NCBI GenBank assembly: GCA_900318825.1
Contig: ONMB01000001.1
Span: 1 to 64,000 of the forward strand
DNA from: an uncultured Ruminococcus sp.
Lineage (GTDB): Bacteria > Bacillota > Clostridia > Oscillospirales > Ruminococcaceae
Direction of reading: 5' to 3'
Length of the DNA: 64,000 nt
The position numbers were made by a program, and so were the translations under genes. The notes beneath the pieces were generated by a model. It was not told the origin of the DNA. It ran no database searches and was given only the letters and a program-made list of their open reading frames with translations. Shown in pieces: positions 33,891 through 43,555 of this stretch (position 1 is its first letter; each line of letters opens with the position of its first letter).

Positions 33891-34433
33891 TTATCCCTCT
33901 ATCTGACGCGAAAGAAACTGCGCTGCCGCATTTATCAGGCTTCTCTGAAGATCAGTCACCTCAGTACATTTTTCGCTGCTCATAAAAGCTACTGCACCTG
34001 TGACATCACCTGCCGTTATCATCGGCACAGCCGCTATCGCAGTGCGGTTCACGCCCTCAGCCGGAAAGAAATTGTTACAGTTGCCGTCCGGACAGAAATA
34101 CTGTCCGCGGCTCTCCATGAGTTCCTCAAGCTGACCGGTCACACGTCGCTCAGCAAACTCCCTCTTAGGTACGCCTGCCGTCGCCACAACGTGATCCTTA
34201 TCAAAGATAACTACCGGACAGCCAGCTATCTTGTGCATTATCTCAGCCACATATACCGCATTTTCACTCATCTCGCCTATCGCTGAGTATTTCTTGAATA
34301 TTACTTCGCCCTCGCTGTTTGTGTATATCTCAAGGGGGTCGCCCTCGCGGATACGCATAGTTCGGCGTATCTCCTTTGGAATGACCACACGTCCGAGGTC
34401 GTCTATTCTTCTTACTATACCTGTTGCTTTCAT
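33891..34433 (-). CDS. spoVT: stage V sporulation protein T
   Basis: 180 residues. N-terminal AbrB-type swapped-hairpin DNA-binding domain (MKATGIVRRIDDLGRVVIPK, TMRIREGDPLEIY, 1-50) and C-terminal GAF domain (about 60-178). Length and order fit SpoVT, a forespore regulator of late sporulation and germination genes. Its 5' end was copied to 46797-46982. The closest Shine-Dalgarno-like sequence (CCGGAAAT) is weak. Confidence 0.9.
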   Translation of the reverse strand: MKATGIVRRIDDLGRVVIPKEIRRTMRIREGDPLEIYTNSEGEVIFKKYSAIGEMSENAVYVAEIMHKIAGCPVVIFDKDHVVATAGVPKREFAERRVTGQLEELMESRGQYFCPDGNCNNFFPAEGVNRTAIAAVPMITAGDVTGAVAFMSSEKCTEVTDLQRSLINAAAQFLSRQIEG

Positions 34434-34502
34434 GTATTTCCGGAATATTTTTGATTATGCGCCCCAGTGCACACAACATATAAGATTAAAATATCGCAGA
34501 TT

Positions 34503-34604
34503 TTAAGATGTTTTGTGTTGTACTGCTGCTTGTATAACATCTTCGCTCAGATATGTTTGCTGTTCAATCATTATTAATTCATTATTGTTTAATTCGTGTG
34601 CCAT
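34503..34604 (-). CDS. 33-residue peptide downstream of the lipoprotein
   Basis: MAHELNNNELIMIEQQTYLS, then EDVIQAAV and a short tail. The ribosome site GAAGGAGTAG overlaps the lipoprotein stop, and the gap is 4 bases, so the two are coupled. The duplicated copy at 47065-47163 keeps the frame despite substitutions and a 3-base indel, which supports translation. Acidic, not membrane-spanning, function unknown. Confidence 0.55.
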   Translation of the reverse strand: MAHELNNNELIMIEQQTYLSEDVIQAAVQHKTS

Positions 34605-34608
34605 TATT

Positions 34609-35343
34609 CTACTCCTTCGTTATATACTTATCATAAGAAATATGTGTTTTATATTCAGTTGAATCATGCTCTTTTGCAAACTTAAAATCTTCATCATAGC
34701 ACATATATACTGTTAAGTACATATTATCATCGTCAAATAAAGTTTCTATTCTATCGCTAATAAAATCAATACAGCTTTGAGAATCCATTATGCTTGATTT
34801 CGCCTTATCAGGTAGATTTATATAACAATGAGAACCGATTTTATAATTATTGAAATATGAAGACAAACTGTTGCCGATATCTGGAATTGTAAAATCACTT
34901 GTATAATAATCCCAGTCTTTTGCTTTATTTTGATATATACGAGTTACTACTACCAAATAATCATTAATTCCGCTTTGCTCTAAAATTCGTCCAATTTCTT
35001 CTTCCATAAATGGAACAAAAAGCGTGTTCATATAATTATCACATCTTACATAATGATTCTCTTTCCCCTCACCATCAACATAAACTCTGACTTCATACGT
35101 GTTTGTATCAGGCTTTTCAGCATCTGTTTCGTCAAGTTTGAATTTTACTCCGATATATGATTCGCTGCCATGAGTTTTTTTATAGGATTCTATATCTTTG
35201 ATGTCTTTACCATACTTTTCTTTCATATATTCAGTAGCAAGACTTATTGCTTTGTCAGTATCATAATGATATTTTTTACTGCACGAAGATAGCATTCCTG
35301 TCGCGAGCGCTGCTGTGGTCATTAGTGCTATAAATCTTTTCAT
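34609..35343 (-). CDS. lipoprotein of unknown function
   Basis: 244 residues. Lipoprotein signal with lipobox MLSSC (Cys21). The mature part starts KKYHYDTDKAISLATEYMKEKYGKDI and contains a middle beta-rich region (GVKFKLDET, VRVYVDGEGKENHY). No catalytic motif seen. A paralogue at 47168-47902 of identical length arose by segmental duplication. It lies between the galE terminator and a 33-residue ORF. Confidence 0.82.
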   Translation of the reverse strand: MKRFIALMTTAALATGMLSSCSKKYHYDTDKAISLATEYMKEKYGKDIKDIESYKKTHGSESYIGVKFKLDETDAEKPDTNTYEVRVYVDGEGKENHYVRCDNYMNTLFVPFMEEEIGRILEQSGINDYLVVVTRIYQNKAKDWDYYTSDFTIPDIGNSLSSYFNNYKIGSHCYINLPDKAKSSIMDSQSCIDFISDRIETLFDDDNMYLTVYMCYDEDFKFAKEHDSTEYKTHISYDKYITKE

Positions 35344-35421
35344 GGTTTCATCCCTCCACAGAATTGTTATTCTATATTATATCACTGATGGCTGTTGCAG
35401 TCAATCGCCATAAATAAAAAT

Positions 35422-35448
35422 AGAGCCTACGCATAAAACGCAAGCTCT
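35422..35448 (-). terminator. galE terminator
   Basis: AGAGCTTGCG paired (two wobbles) with CGTAGGCTCT on the minus strand, followed by ATTTTTATTT. Also copied at the end of duplication B. Confidence 0.7.
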
Positions 35449-35455
35449 TTTGATG

Positions 35456-36478
35456 TTATTTTCTGTAACCATTGGGATTGTTTCTTTGCCAGTTCCAGCT
35501 GTCACGGCACATATCCTCAAGAGTTTTCTCAGTCTTCCAGCCAAGCATATTCAGAGCCTTGTCAGCATTTGCATAAAGCTCTGCAAGGTCACCGGCTCTG
35601 CGCGGACCGTAAACATGGTTGACCTTGATATCATTTACGCGCTCGAAAGTCTCCACGATCTCAGTTACGCTGTAAGGAGTGCCGGTTCCGAGGTTGAATA
35701 TCTCGCAGCACTTGTCCTGAGCGAGAATATAGTCGATAGCCTTAACGTGTCCCTTGGCAAGGTCAACAACGTGAATGTAGTCGCGTTCACAGGTTCCGTC
35801 CTTGGTAGGATAATCATTGCCAAAAATAGTAAGGCACTCGCGTTTTCCGACTGCCACCTGTGTTACATAAGGCATGAGGTTGTTCGGAATTCCGGTCGGG
35901 TCTTCGCCTATCATGCCGCTCTCGTGTGCACCGATAGGGTTGAAGTAGCGGAGAAGTACCACGGAGAGCTTCTCGTCAGCCTTAGCAGCGTCCTCGAAAA
36001 TCTGCTCCATCATAGATTTTGTCCAGCCATATGGATTTGTGCAGGCACCGCGAGGCATTGTCTCGGAGAACGGCACTTTGTTATCCTCGCCGTATACGGT
36101 CGCACTTGACGAAAACAGGATATTATTCACGTCGTATTTCTTCATCGTTTCGAGAAGTGAAAGCGTCGTATCGATGTTGTTGCGGTAGTACATGATAGGC
36201 TTCTGCACCGATTCACCAACAGCTTTGAGACCTGCGAAGTGAATGACAGCGTCTATTTTGTTTTCCTTGAAGACTTCGGAAAGTTTTGCATTGTCCTTGA
36301 TGTCAAGCTCATAGAGCTTTACGGACTTGCCAGTTATCTTCTCAACACGGCGTATGGATTCCGGGCAGCTGTTCGAGTAATTATCCGCAACCACTACGTC
36401 ATAGCCTGCGTTTAAAAGTTCAACCGCTGTGTGAGAGCCGATATAGCCGGCTCCGCCTGCGAGTAATATTGTTGACAC
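35456..36478 (-). CDS. galE: UDP-glucose 4-epimerase
   Basis: 340 residues. Extended SDR with NAD motif GGAGYIGSHTAVELL at the N-terminus, catalytic Ser/Tyr-Lys (FSSSATVYG, NPYGWTKSMME) and RYFNPIGAH. Interconverts UDP-glucose and UDP-galactose for sugar catabolism and surface polysaccharide. Own promoter 36528-36557. Confidence 0.95.
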   Translation of the reverse strand: MSTILLAGGAGYIGSHTAVELLNAGYDVVVADNYSNSCPESIRRVEKITGKSVKLYELDIKDNAKLSEVFKENKIDAVIHFAGLKAVGESVQKPIMYYRNNIDTTLSLLETMKKYDVNNILFSSSATVYGEDNKVPFSETMPRGACTNPYGWTKSMMEQIFEDAAKADEKLSVVLLRYFNPIGAHESGMIGEDPTGIPNNLMPYVTQVAVGKRECLTIFGNDYPTKDGTCERDYIHVVDLAKGHVKAIDYILAQDKCCEIFNLGTGTPYSVTEIVETFERVNDIKVNHVYGPRRAGDLAELYANADKALNMLGWKTEKTLEDMCRDSWNWQRNNPNGYRK

Positions 36479-36527
36479 ATATTTTCCTCTTTTTCGTTTT
36501 AAATAAAAGCATTTATCATCACATTAC

Positions 36528-36557
36528 ATTATAATACATATAATTCGTTCCTGTCAA
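36528..36557 (-). promoter_or_regulatory. galE promoter
   Basis: TTGACA, 18 bases, TATAAT on the minus strand. Confidence 0.65.
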
Positions 36558-36681
36558 GCATTATTAATGGCTCAGTTGGATTTTTTCGTCATAACAAAAT
36601 ACAGCAAAATACGCCTTGCAATTCTTAAAACCGCCGTGATATAATAGGCATAACAGATTTCAAAACGAAGGAGTGATACAC

Positions 36682-39228
36682 TTGCTAAAAAACGAACTTC
36701 TGAAACGCGCCGCTGCTGTTATTTGCAGTGCAGCGATGCTTCTGCCTCTAAGCGGCATCGGCAGAAACAGTGTTTCCTATGCAGAATCAGCTTCGGTAAC
36801 GGTGTCTGACGAGATAGGACTTGCTGCCAACCTCTTCTGCATTGCTGACGAAAACATTGCAGACCACGCAGCTCTGCAATGGGCGACAACTCTGTCTGCG
36901 GACAGCTTCACTCTCTACCGCTCGACATCACACGACAAGGACTTCGTTCCCGTATACACAGGAAACGGAACTTCCTACTCCGACAGCGATATGCAGACCG
37001 GAAAGACCTACTATTATCAGCTAAAGGTCACATCAAAGGGCAAAGACAGCTATTCCTCAGTCAAAGAACTCACGCCGACTTCCCTGCCCTCCGGGCTCAG
37101 TACATATGACAACCAGAAAGGGAGCAGTCTCGTCTATGAAACGAGCGGCTACAAGGTCGGCAATACCTACTACAATTACTCGCTGAAAAGTCATACCGGA
37201 ACGAATGACATATACCTTGCCGAGACCACTTCCTCCGACGGGCACCGCTTCGGAAATGAGAGGAACGTTGCGGACAGTTCCCAGAATTCAGCCCTTTCGA
37301 GCTGCAAGATAGAGTCTGTACACATTGACTACATTCCCGAAAAGAACAAGGTCGTTGTGTGGGCGCACTGGGAAAAGCCCAGCGGTTACAGTGACGGCAA
37401 GGCTCTCGTTATCACAGGAACTCCCGGCGGACAGTTCACCGTCCACCACGTCTACAATCCGCTCGGCATACAAGTCCGCGATATGGCTATATTCTTTGAT
37501 GATGACGGTTCAGGCTACCTCATCGCCGCTGCAAATAAGGAAGGTCAGGGAGCCAATGCGACTATGTACATCTTCCGTATGAACGACGATTACAGCGATG
37601 TCACAGAAGTCGTAAAAACGCTCTTTGAGGACCAATACCGCGAGTTCCCGAACCTTATAAAAAAGGACGGCTACTATTTCCTGTTCACCTCACAGGCGGC
37701 AGGCTGGTACCCGAGCAGCGGCGCTTACAGCGTTACAGATGACCTTTACGGAAACTGGAGCGAGCTGCGAAGTATCGGCAATACCTCCACATTCTCCTCG
37801 CAGTCCGGCTGGATAGTGAATATGCAGGACAGGAACTACCTTATGCACGCCTACCGCTGGCTGAAAGCCTCCACAACAAGCGGAACAACGCTCTGTCCCC
37901 TGTATTTCGACAACGGTTTCGCATTCTATGACTACTACCCGTACTTCAGGTACAACACCTCCACAGGCGACCTTTACCCTGTTCAGCAGGGTGAGCTTCT
38001 CTCACAGGACAAGCCTGCTTCATCATCCCTTGCCGCAAAGGGAAGCAGCGCTCCGGCAAAGGCTTTTGACGGCTCCTATCAGAGTTCGTTCACAGCTATC
38101 GGAGATTATAAAAAATGGCCTTTCTACTTGCAGGTTGATCTCGGCAAAGTGTGTGAACTTGCCAATATCCAGACATCGTGGTACATCTGCAAGGGCTCTG
38201 AGGGGTACTACACTTATACAGTTGAGGGCAGCCTTGACGGTCAGAACTGGACGAAGCTCCTCGACCACACAAACAAGAACAGCGAGGAAGTCACCAAGAC
38301 CTATGGCTTCAACAGCGATATGCTCTCAGGCAAAGCACGTTATGTTCGCCTCAATGTTCAGAATGCTACACTCCAGAACAATCCCACAAACAACTGGTAT
38401 ACGCCCACCGTTTATGAAGTCAGGGTTTTCGGAACTCCTGTGGGTGAAGCCGATAAACCTGAACCGTATCTGGATATCGACTTCGAGAACGGAACAGGTT
38501 TGCTTGCGCTGAATGGTGGAGCTTCCGTAAAGCAGGACTCCGAAAAAGGAAAGGTTTTATACCTCGACGGAACTGATGATACCTACGGTGCTTTCCCGTC
38601 AGGTATGCTTGACGGTCTGCGCGATTATACCGTCAGCATGGATATAAAGTCGGAGTCGGAGGGCAATTTCTTCACCTTCGCCGCCGGAAGGGACGATCAG
38701 AAATATGTCTTCTTCCGTGTCGCAGAAGATGTTTTCCGTTTCGCCGCTACGACCGATTCGTGGCGCGATGAGACTGAGCTCATCTATGACCTCGACGGCA
38801 CAAAATGGCACAACTACACTCTCGTTGTCAGCGGTGCGGACACGAAGCTCTATCTCGACGGCAAGGAAGTCTGCCACACCACCGAAACACACGGTCAGCT
38901 TGCAGATATGGGCAGCGGAACGAGCTGCTTCATCGGAAAGTCCTACTACGCTGACGATACCTGTTTCAAGGGCAGTATCGACAATATAAGGATATACAAG
39001 AGTGCTCTGACTGCTTCCGAGATAGGCGGAGCTTCTGAGGTACACGGCGATGTGAATGCTGACGGCGAATTCAACATCGCAGACGTTGTTACACTTCAGA
39101 ACTGGCTTCTGCAAAAGTCCGGCACTCAGCTGAAAAACTGGAAGGCCGCTGACCTCTGCACAGACGGTAAACTGAATGTGTTTGACCTTATGCTCCTGAA
39201 AAGATCGTATTTCAACAACAGAAAATGA
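36682..39228 (+). CDS. secreted GH43-like protein with discoidin, LamG and dockerin modules
   Basis: 848 residues from TTG 36682, 8 bases after GAAGGAG; GTG 36673 lies on that site. Signal peptide (about 1-36). A fibronectin-like segment comes first (about 45-135). A GH43-like beta-propeller follows (about 145-430), with VRDMAIFFDDDGSGYLI, REFPNLIKKDGYYFLF and SQSGWIVN, similar to GH43 galactanase-type proteins. Then an F5/8 type C carbohydrate-binding domain (about 440-590), a LamG/concanavalin-like domain (about 600-775), and a dockerin (GDVNADGEFNIAD, DLCTDGKLNVFD). Exact substrate is uncertain. Upstream -35 TTGCAA, 18 bases, TATAAT near 36617-36650. Confidence 0.82.
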   Translation: MLKNELLKRAAAVICSAAMLLPLSGIGRNSVSYAESASVTVSDEIGLAANLFCIADENIADHAALQWATTLSADSFTLYRSTSHDKDFVPVYTGNGTSYSDSDMQTGKTYYYQLKVTSKGKDSYSSVKELTPTSLPSGLSTYDNQKGSSLVYETSGYKVGNTYYNYSLKSHTGTNDIYLAETTSSDGHRFGNERNVADSSQNSALSSCKIESVHIDYIPEKNKVVVWAHWEKPSGYSDGKALVITGTPGGQFTVHHVYNPLGIQVRDMAIFFDDDGSGYLIAAANKEGQGANATMYIFRMNDDYSDVTEVVKTLFEDQYREFPNLIKKDGYYFLFTSQAAGWYPSSGAYSVTDDLYGNWSELRSIGNTSTFSSQSGWIVNMQDRNYLMHAYRWLKASTTSGTTLCPLYFDNGFAFYDYYPYFRYNTSTGDLYPVQQGELLSQDKPASSSLAAKGSSAPAKAFDGSYQSSFTAIGDYKKWPFYLQVDLGKVCELANIQTSWYICKGSEGYYTYTVEGSLDGQNWTKLLDHTNKNSEEVTKTYGFNSDMLSGKARYVRLNVQNATLQNNPTNNWYTPTVYEVRVFGTPVGEADKPEPYLDIDFENGTGLLALNGGASVKQDSEKGKVLYLDGTDDTYGAFPSGMLDGLRDYTVSMDIKSESEGNFFTFAAGRDDQKYVFFRVAEDVFRFAATTDSWRDETELIYDLDGTKWHNYTLVVSGADTKLYLDGKEVCHTTETHGQLADMGSGTSCFIGKSYYADDTCFKGSIDNIRIYKSALTASEIGGASEVHGDVNADGEFNIADVVTLQNWLLQKSGTQLKNWKAADLCTDGKLNVFDLMLLKRSYFNNRK

Positions 39229-39233
39229 TAACC

Positions 39234-39259
39234 AACCGCCGGGCATCTGCCCGGTGGTT
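39234..39259 (+). terminator. terminator after the GH43-like gene
   Basis: AACCGCCGGGC ATCT GCCCGGTGGTT then TTAT. Confidence 0.75.
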
Positions 39260-39330
39260 TTATGTATACGCTATATTGACTTTCAACCTCAGATAATCTC
39301 AGCGCTCTCTGTCTAAAATACTGACACAAA

Positions 39331-39362
39331 AACAGGCACATTGTACTCACAATGTGCCTGTT
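39331..39362 (-). terminator. terminator of the rfb operon
   Basis: Perfect 14-bp inverted repeat AACAGGCACATTGT with a 4-base loop. T-rich on the minus strand. Confidence 0.7.
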
Positions 39363-39380
39363 ATACAGCTATGATTCACC

Positions 39381-40271
39381 TTATAACATAATTTCCTTCA
39401 AATAACGTGAAAGTGCGTCCTGCCATGTCGGAAGCGGCTCAAAGCCATTTTCAACCAGCTTGGACTTATCCAGTCTGGAATTGAACGGACGTGCCGCCTT
39501 GCTAAGTCCATACTCCGCAGTCGTAACAGGCGTAACCTTTGTGGACATTCCTGCCTGCTTGTTAATCTCGATCGTGAAATCATACCACGAAATATAGCCG
39601 CCCTCATTTGTAGCGTGATAGTAGCCGTACTTATCAGTCTCAGCCATATCAACAAGAAGTCTTGCAAGATCAAATGTGTATGTCGGAGTGCCGATCTGGT
39701 CGGAAACTACGCGAACTTCATCATGTGTCCTGCCGACATTTATCATCGTCTTGATGAAATTCTTACCGTTCACGCCAAATACCCATGCAATACGCACGAT
39801 GAAATACTTATCAAGCGTATTCGCAACTGCAAGCTCGCCGTCAAGTTTTGACTGCCCGTAGACATTCTGCGGAGCATAGTCCTTGCAGTCCGGCTTCCAC
39901 GGCTCAGTTCCCTGACCGTCAAAAACGTAGTCAGTGGAAATGTATATCATCTTGCAGTCGAGCTTCTTGCAGACATTGGCGATATTCTGCGTACCGTCAA
40001 CGTTTATCGCTCTGACTTTCGGGATATTCTCCTCGTCCTCGGCTGCATCAACAGCAGTCCACGCGGCACAGTGAATGACCACATCAGGTTTAACGTCTGA
40101 GATGATCTTTTCGACTGCCTGTGCGTCAGTTATATCAAGCTTTATGTACTCGCAGTCAGCTGAGGTTTCATCAAGAATATCACTTCCGACCGCGGTATAT
40201 CCGCGTTTTTTCAGTTCATTTACAACATCAAATCCGAGCTGCCCGCCGACACCTGTAACGAATGCTTTCAT
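39381..40271 (-). CDS. rfbD: dTDP-4-dehydrorhamnose reductase
   Basis: 296 residues from ATG 40271, overlapping the rfbB stop (TGATG). N-terminal NADPH motif TGVGGQLGFDV, catalytic YISTDYVFDGQG and YGQSKLDGE. Last step in dTDP-L-rhamnose synthesis, which feeds wall or capsular rhamnan. Last gene of the rfbACBD operon. Confidence 0.93.
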   Translation of the reverse strand: MKAFVTGVGGQLGFDVVNELKKRGYTAVGSDILDETSADCEYIKLDITDAQAVEKIISDVKPDVVIHCAAWTAVDAAEDEENIPKVRAINVDGTQNIANVCKKLDCKMIYISTDYVFDGQGTEPWKPDCKDYAPQNVYGQSKLDGELAVANTLDKYFIVRIAWVFGVNGKNFIKTMINVGRTHDEVRVVSDQIGTPTYTFDLARLLVDMAETDKYGYYHATNEGGYISWYDFTIEINKQAGMSTKVTPVTTAEYGLSKAARPFNSRLDKSKLVENGFEPLPTWQDALSRYLKEIML

Positions 40272-41299
40272 CAGACTGTACCTCTGTTTCCGTACATTTT
40301 CTCGTAGTAATTCTGGTACTCGCCGGAAATGATAGTCTCCCACCACTCGCGATTCTCGAGATACCACTTGATCGTCTTCTTTATGCCGTCCTCAAACTTT
40401 GTCTCAGGCAGCCAACCAAGCTCATTGTGAATTTTAGTCGGGTCGATCGCATAGCGCATATCGTGTCCCTTCCTGTCCTCAACGTGAGTAATCAAGGATT
40501 CCGGCTTGCCAAGTTCCTTGCATATGAGTTTAACGATGTCGATATTCTTCATCTCATTGTGTCCGCCAACGTTGTAGACCTCGCCGACCTTCCCCTTATG
40601 GATAATGAGGTCAATGGCACGACAGTGATCCTCGACATAGAGCCAGTCACGAACGTTAAGTCCCTCGCCGTAAACCGGGAGAGGCTTGTCTGCCAGTGCG
40701 TTGGCTATCATAAGAGGTATCAGCTTCTCAGGGAAGTGATAGGGGCCGTAGTTGTTTGAACATCTTGATATTGTCACAGGCAGGCCGTAAGTCCTGTGGT
40801 AAGCCATAACGAGGAGGTCAGCACCAGCCTTTGAGCTTGAATACGGACTGCTTGTGTGAATGGGAGTTTCCTCAGTGAAGAAAAGGTCAGGTCTGTCCAG
40901 GGGAAGGTCTCCGTAGACCTCGTCCGTGGAAACCTGATGATAGCGCTGGATACCATACTTGCGGCAAGCGTCCATAAGAACCTGCGTACCGAGGATATTG
41001 GTCTGAAGGAAAATTTCAGGGTTCTCAATAGAACGGTCAACGTGGGACTCAGCCGCAAAGTTGACAACGATGTCCGGCTTTTCCTCCTCAAACAGCTTGT
41101 ACACGCCCTCACGGTCGCAGATGTCGAGCTTCACGAAGCGAAAGTTCGGGTTGTCCATGACAGGTGCGAGAGTTGAAAGGTTGCCTGCATATGTGAGCTT
41201 ATCCAGACAGATAATGCGATAGTCCGGGTATGTTTTCAGCATATGGAATACGAAATTCGAGCCGATGAAGCCGGCTCCGCCTGTTACGATAATCGTCAT
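40271..41299 (-). CDS. rfbB: dTDP-glucose 4,6-dehydratase
   Basis: 342 residues from ATG 41299. SDR with NAD motif TGGAGFIGSNFV, STDEVYGDL, and YSSSKAGADLL (Tyr-Lys). Second step of dTDP-rhamnose synthesis. Eleven bases after rfbC. Confidence 0.95.
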   Translation of the reverse strand: MTIIVTGGAGFIGSNFVFHMLKTYPDYRIICLDKLTYAGNLSTLAPVMDNPNFRFVKLDICDREGVYKLFEEEKPDIVVNFAAESHVDRSIENPEIFLQTNILGTQVLMDACRKYGIQRYHQVSTDEVYGDLPLDRPDLFFTEETPIHTSSPYSSSKAGADLLVMAYHRTYGLPVTISRCSNNYGPYHFPEKLIPLMIANALADKPLPVYGEGLNVRDWLYVEDHCRAIDLIIHKGKVGEVYNVGGHNEMKNIDIVKLICKELGKPESLITHVEDRKGHDMRYAIDPTKIHNELGWLPETKFEDGIKKTIKWYLENREWWETIISGEYQNYYEKMYGNRGTV

Positions 41300-41310
41300 A
41301 TTTCTCACCC

Positions 41311-41862
41311 TCAAAACTCAATTTTGCTGTCCGCGAAAAGCGGCTGAACCTTGTCTTTTTCGCTCAGGATCACATCTCCGACCTCTGGCCATTCTACGCC
41401 GATAGTCGGATCGTTCCACAGAATACCGCCCTCGTCTTCCGGGTGGTAAAGGTCATCACATTTGTATGTAAATTCGGCATAGTCACTCAGCACAACAAAT
41501 CCGTGAGCAAATCCACGCGGTATCATAAACTGACGCTTATTTTCTTCTGAGAGTACAGCGCCTACCCACTGACCATATGTGGGACTGCCCTTGCGGAGGT
41601 CAACTGCAACATCAAAAACCTCGCCCTTTATTACACGAACCAGCTTAGCCTGTGGGTGCTTTTTCTGAAAATGAAGTCCGCGGAGAACTCCCTTTCGTGA
41701 ACTGGACTGGTTGTCCTGCACGAAGTTATAGTCCAGACCGGCTTCCTTGAAATCAGACTCCTTGTAGGTCTCCATAAAGTAGCCGCGGTTGTCGCCGTAG
41801 GTCCTGACGTCAATTATGTAGACGCCTTTTATCTTTGTTTCGTTAAATGTGAAATTTCCCAT
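41311..41862 (-). CDS. rfbC: dTDP-4-dehydrorhamnose 3,5-epimerase
   Basis: 183 residues. RmlC cupin with DNRGYFMET, the catalytic-His segment GVLRGLHFQ and IPRGFAHGF. Third step of the pathway. Ten bases after rfbA. Confidence 0.95.
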   Translation of the reverse strand: MGNFTFNETKIKGVYIIDVRTYGDNRGYFMETYKESDFKEAGLDYNFVQDNQSSSRKGVLRGLHFQKKHPQAKLVRVIKGEVFDVAVDLRKGSPTYGQWVGAVLSEENKRQFMIPRGFAHGFVVLSDYAEFTYKCDDLYHPEDEGGILWNDPTIGVEWPEVGDVILSEKDKVQPLFADSKIEF

Positions 41863-41872
41863 TGTAAACTCC

Positions 41873-42760
41873 TTAGTATGCTATTTTCCCTTCGGCAACT
41901 TTTTTCAGATGTGCGCCATATGGGGATTTGCCGTATTTTTCAGCAGATTTCATAAGACCGTTGCGGTCTATCCAGCCGTTTATGAAGGCTATCTCCTCGG
42001 GAGCTGAGATTGCAATTCCCTGACGGTTCTGTATCATCTGAACGAAATTCGTTGCCTCGGCAAGACTGTCCATTGTACCTGTGTCGAGCCACGCAAAACC
42101 GCGTCCGAGAAGCTGAACGTCAAGAAGCTGCTCCCTGAGATACATCTCATTCAGCGTTGTTATCTCAAGCTCTCCACGCGCTGACGGTCTCACCTGCTCA
42201 GCCCTTTCTGCAACGCCTGACGGGTAGAAATACAGACCGGTCACAGCGTAATTGCTCTTGGGATTTGCAGGCTTTTCCTCAATGGAAATAGTCCTCCTGT
42301 TTTCGTCGAATTCAACAACACCGAAACGCTCCGGATCAGGAACATAGTACCCGAAAACCGTTGCTCTCTTGTTATCCTCCGCATTCGTCTTAGCTTCGCG
42401 GAGTATCGCACCGAAGCCGTTTCCGTAGAAAATATTATCTCCCAGAACCATTGCACAGGCATCGTCACCTACGAACTCCTTGCCCAGGATAAATGCCTGA
42501 GCAAGTCCGTCCGGACTGGGCTGCACCTTGTAGCTGAGGTTTATTCCGTAATGCGAGCCGTCACCGAGAAGCCTCTCGAAATTTGGCAGGTCAGCCGGCG
42601 TCGATAGTATGAGTATATCCCTGATACCTGCGAGCATCAGCGTTGACAGCGGATAGTATATCATTGGCTTGTCGTACACAGGAAGCAGCTGCTTCGATGT
42701 GACCATTGTCAATGGGTAAAGTCTTGTACCGGAACCTCCGGCGAGAATTATTCCTTTCAT
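41873..42760 (-). CDS. rfbA: glucose-1-phosphate thymidylyltransferase
   Basis: 295 residues. Nucleotidyltransferase signature [34 protein letters not shown]. First step, making dTDP-glucose. First gene of the operon, with promoter 42816-42844. Confidence 0.96.
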   Translation of the reverse strand: MKGIILAGGSGTRLYPLTMVTSKQLLPVYDKPMIYYPLSTLMLAGIRDILILSTPADLPNFERLLGDGSHYGINLSYKVQPSPDGLAQAFILGKEFVGDDACAMVLGDNIFYGNGFGAILREAKTNAEDNKRATVFGYYVPDPERFGVVEFDENRRTISIEEKPANPKSNYAVTGLYFYPSGVAERAEQVRPSARGELEITTLNEMYLREQLLDVQLLGRGFAWLDTGTMDSLAEATNFVQMIQNRQGIAISAPEEIAFINGWIDRNGLMKSAEKYGKSPYGAHLKKVAEGKIAY

Positions 42761-42815
42761 TGATAGATCTCCTGATATTTCTGGTTTCCGAATTCTGTAT
42801 GCTTCTAACTACACT

Positions 42816-42844
42816 ATTATACCATTAACAGGAAAAAAATGCAA
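42816..42844 (-). promoter_or_regulatory. promoter of rfbACBD
   Basis: TTGCAT, 17 bases, TATAAT on the minus strand, 56 bases before rfbA. Confidence 0.7.
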
Positions 42845-42900
42845 CCACGTCTGCTGCTATTTGAAGAATTATATAGCCCAATGGTCATAAACTAATAATA

Positions 42901-42920
42901 CAGCCCTCATAAGAGGGCTG
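42901..42920 (-). terminator. terminator of the rtcB operon
   Basis: CAGCCCTC, 4-base loop, GAGGGCTG. Better T tract on the plus strand, TATTATT on the minus. Confidence 0.6.
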
Positions 42921-42924
42921 TTTT

Positions 42925-43095
42925 TCATTCTGCGAAAAGGCGGCTGCGGTGCTTTAGATTGCGCTTGTAAGCTCTTTTGCTGTCGGGAACTACTCTTGTT
43001 ACGGGACTTGCCCCGTTCCAGTCACGGCGCTTTTCAGCGTTGAGCTTTTTCTGCTCCTTTTTGCTGAGCTTGTCAAAAGATGTGAATTTAGTCAT
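42925..43095 (-). CDS. 56-residue basic protein of the rtcB operon
   Basis: From ATG 43095 with GGAGGACATA upstream. Contains SKKEQKK, RRDWNG, SPVTRV and ends HRSRLFAE. About 68% identical to the element copy at 681-851. Overlaps the GNAT stop by 8 bases, so part of the rtcB-GNAT operon. Positively charged; nucleic-acid binding is plausible but not shown. Confidence 0.72.
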   Translation of the reverse strand: MTKFTSFDKLSKKEQKKLNAEKRRDWNGASPVTRVVPDSKRAYKRNLKHRSRLFAE

Positions 43096-43555
43096 TATGT
43101 CCTCCTTTTCCGTTTGCCATGCTGATAACAAAAAGCTGTTCAGTACCGCCGTATATCGTCTCAAAATCGCCGATTTTCGAGAAGCAGTATTTCTCATAAA
43201 GCCCGACCTCTCCGCTCATAATGTAGACATTTTCAAATCCTATCTTATGCGCATACCTGACAGCCGCTCCTATCAGCTCTCCGGACACTCTTTTGCCGCG
43301 GAATTCTTCGTCCACGAAAACAAATCCGATGAAAGGAGTAAACGGATACTCAGGCGACAGCTCGTCCTTCCCGGTAAGGGTGCAAAATCCGGCAATTCTG
43401 CCGTTTTCGCAAACTGCAAACACTTTCTCCCAGTCCTTGAACTCATTCCGGCGCATAAGCCGTGCAAGCTCTTTTCCGGCACGCCACGAACAGTTTTCTG
43501 CGTAGGATATAACTGCATTTCTCAGCTTGTCGTCAACGATAGTTATATCCATCAT
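43088..43555 (-). CDS. GNAT-family N-acetyltransferase
   Basis: 155 residues with the acetyl-CoA motif VFVDEEFRGKRVSGELI (about 78-94) and a GNAT fold (ENGRIAGFCTL, FENVYIMSGEVGLYEKYCF). Substrate unknown. Start overlaps rtcB stop by 4 bases (ATGA). Missing from the element copy of this cluster. Confidence 0.85.
   Translation of the reverse strand: MMDITIVDDKLRNAVISYAENCSWRAGKELARLMRRNEFKDWEKVFAVCENGRIAGFCTLTGKDELSPEYPFTPFIGFVFVDEEFRGKRVSGELIGAAVRYAHKIGFENVYIMSGEVGLYEKYCFSKIGDFETIYGGTEQLFVISMANGKGGHND

Larger units (their letters stand above)
34335..35450. repeat. 1.1-kb segmental duplication, copy A (donor)
   Basis: Runs from inside spoVT through the 33-residue ORF and lipoprotein gene to the galE terminator. 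Matches 46886-48008. Copy A is judged original because its ends continue into intact spoVT and galE. Confidence 0.85.
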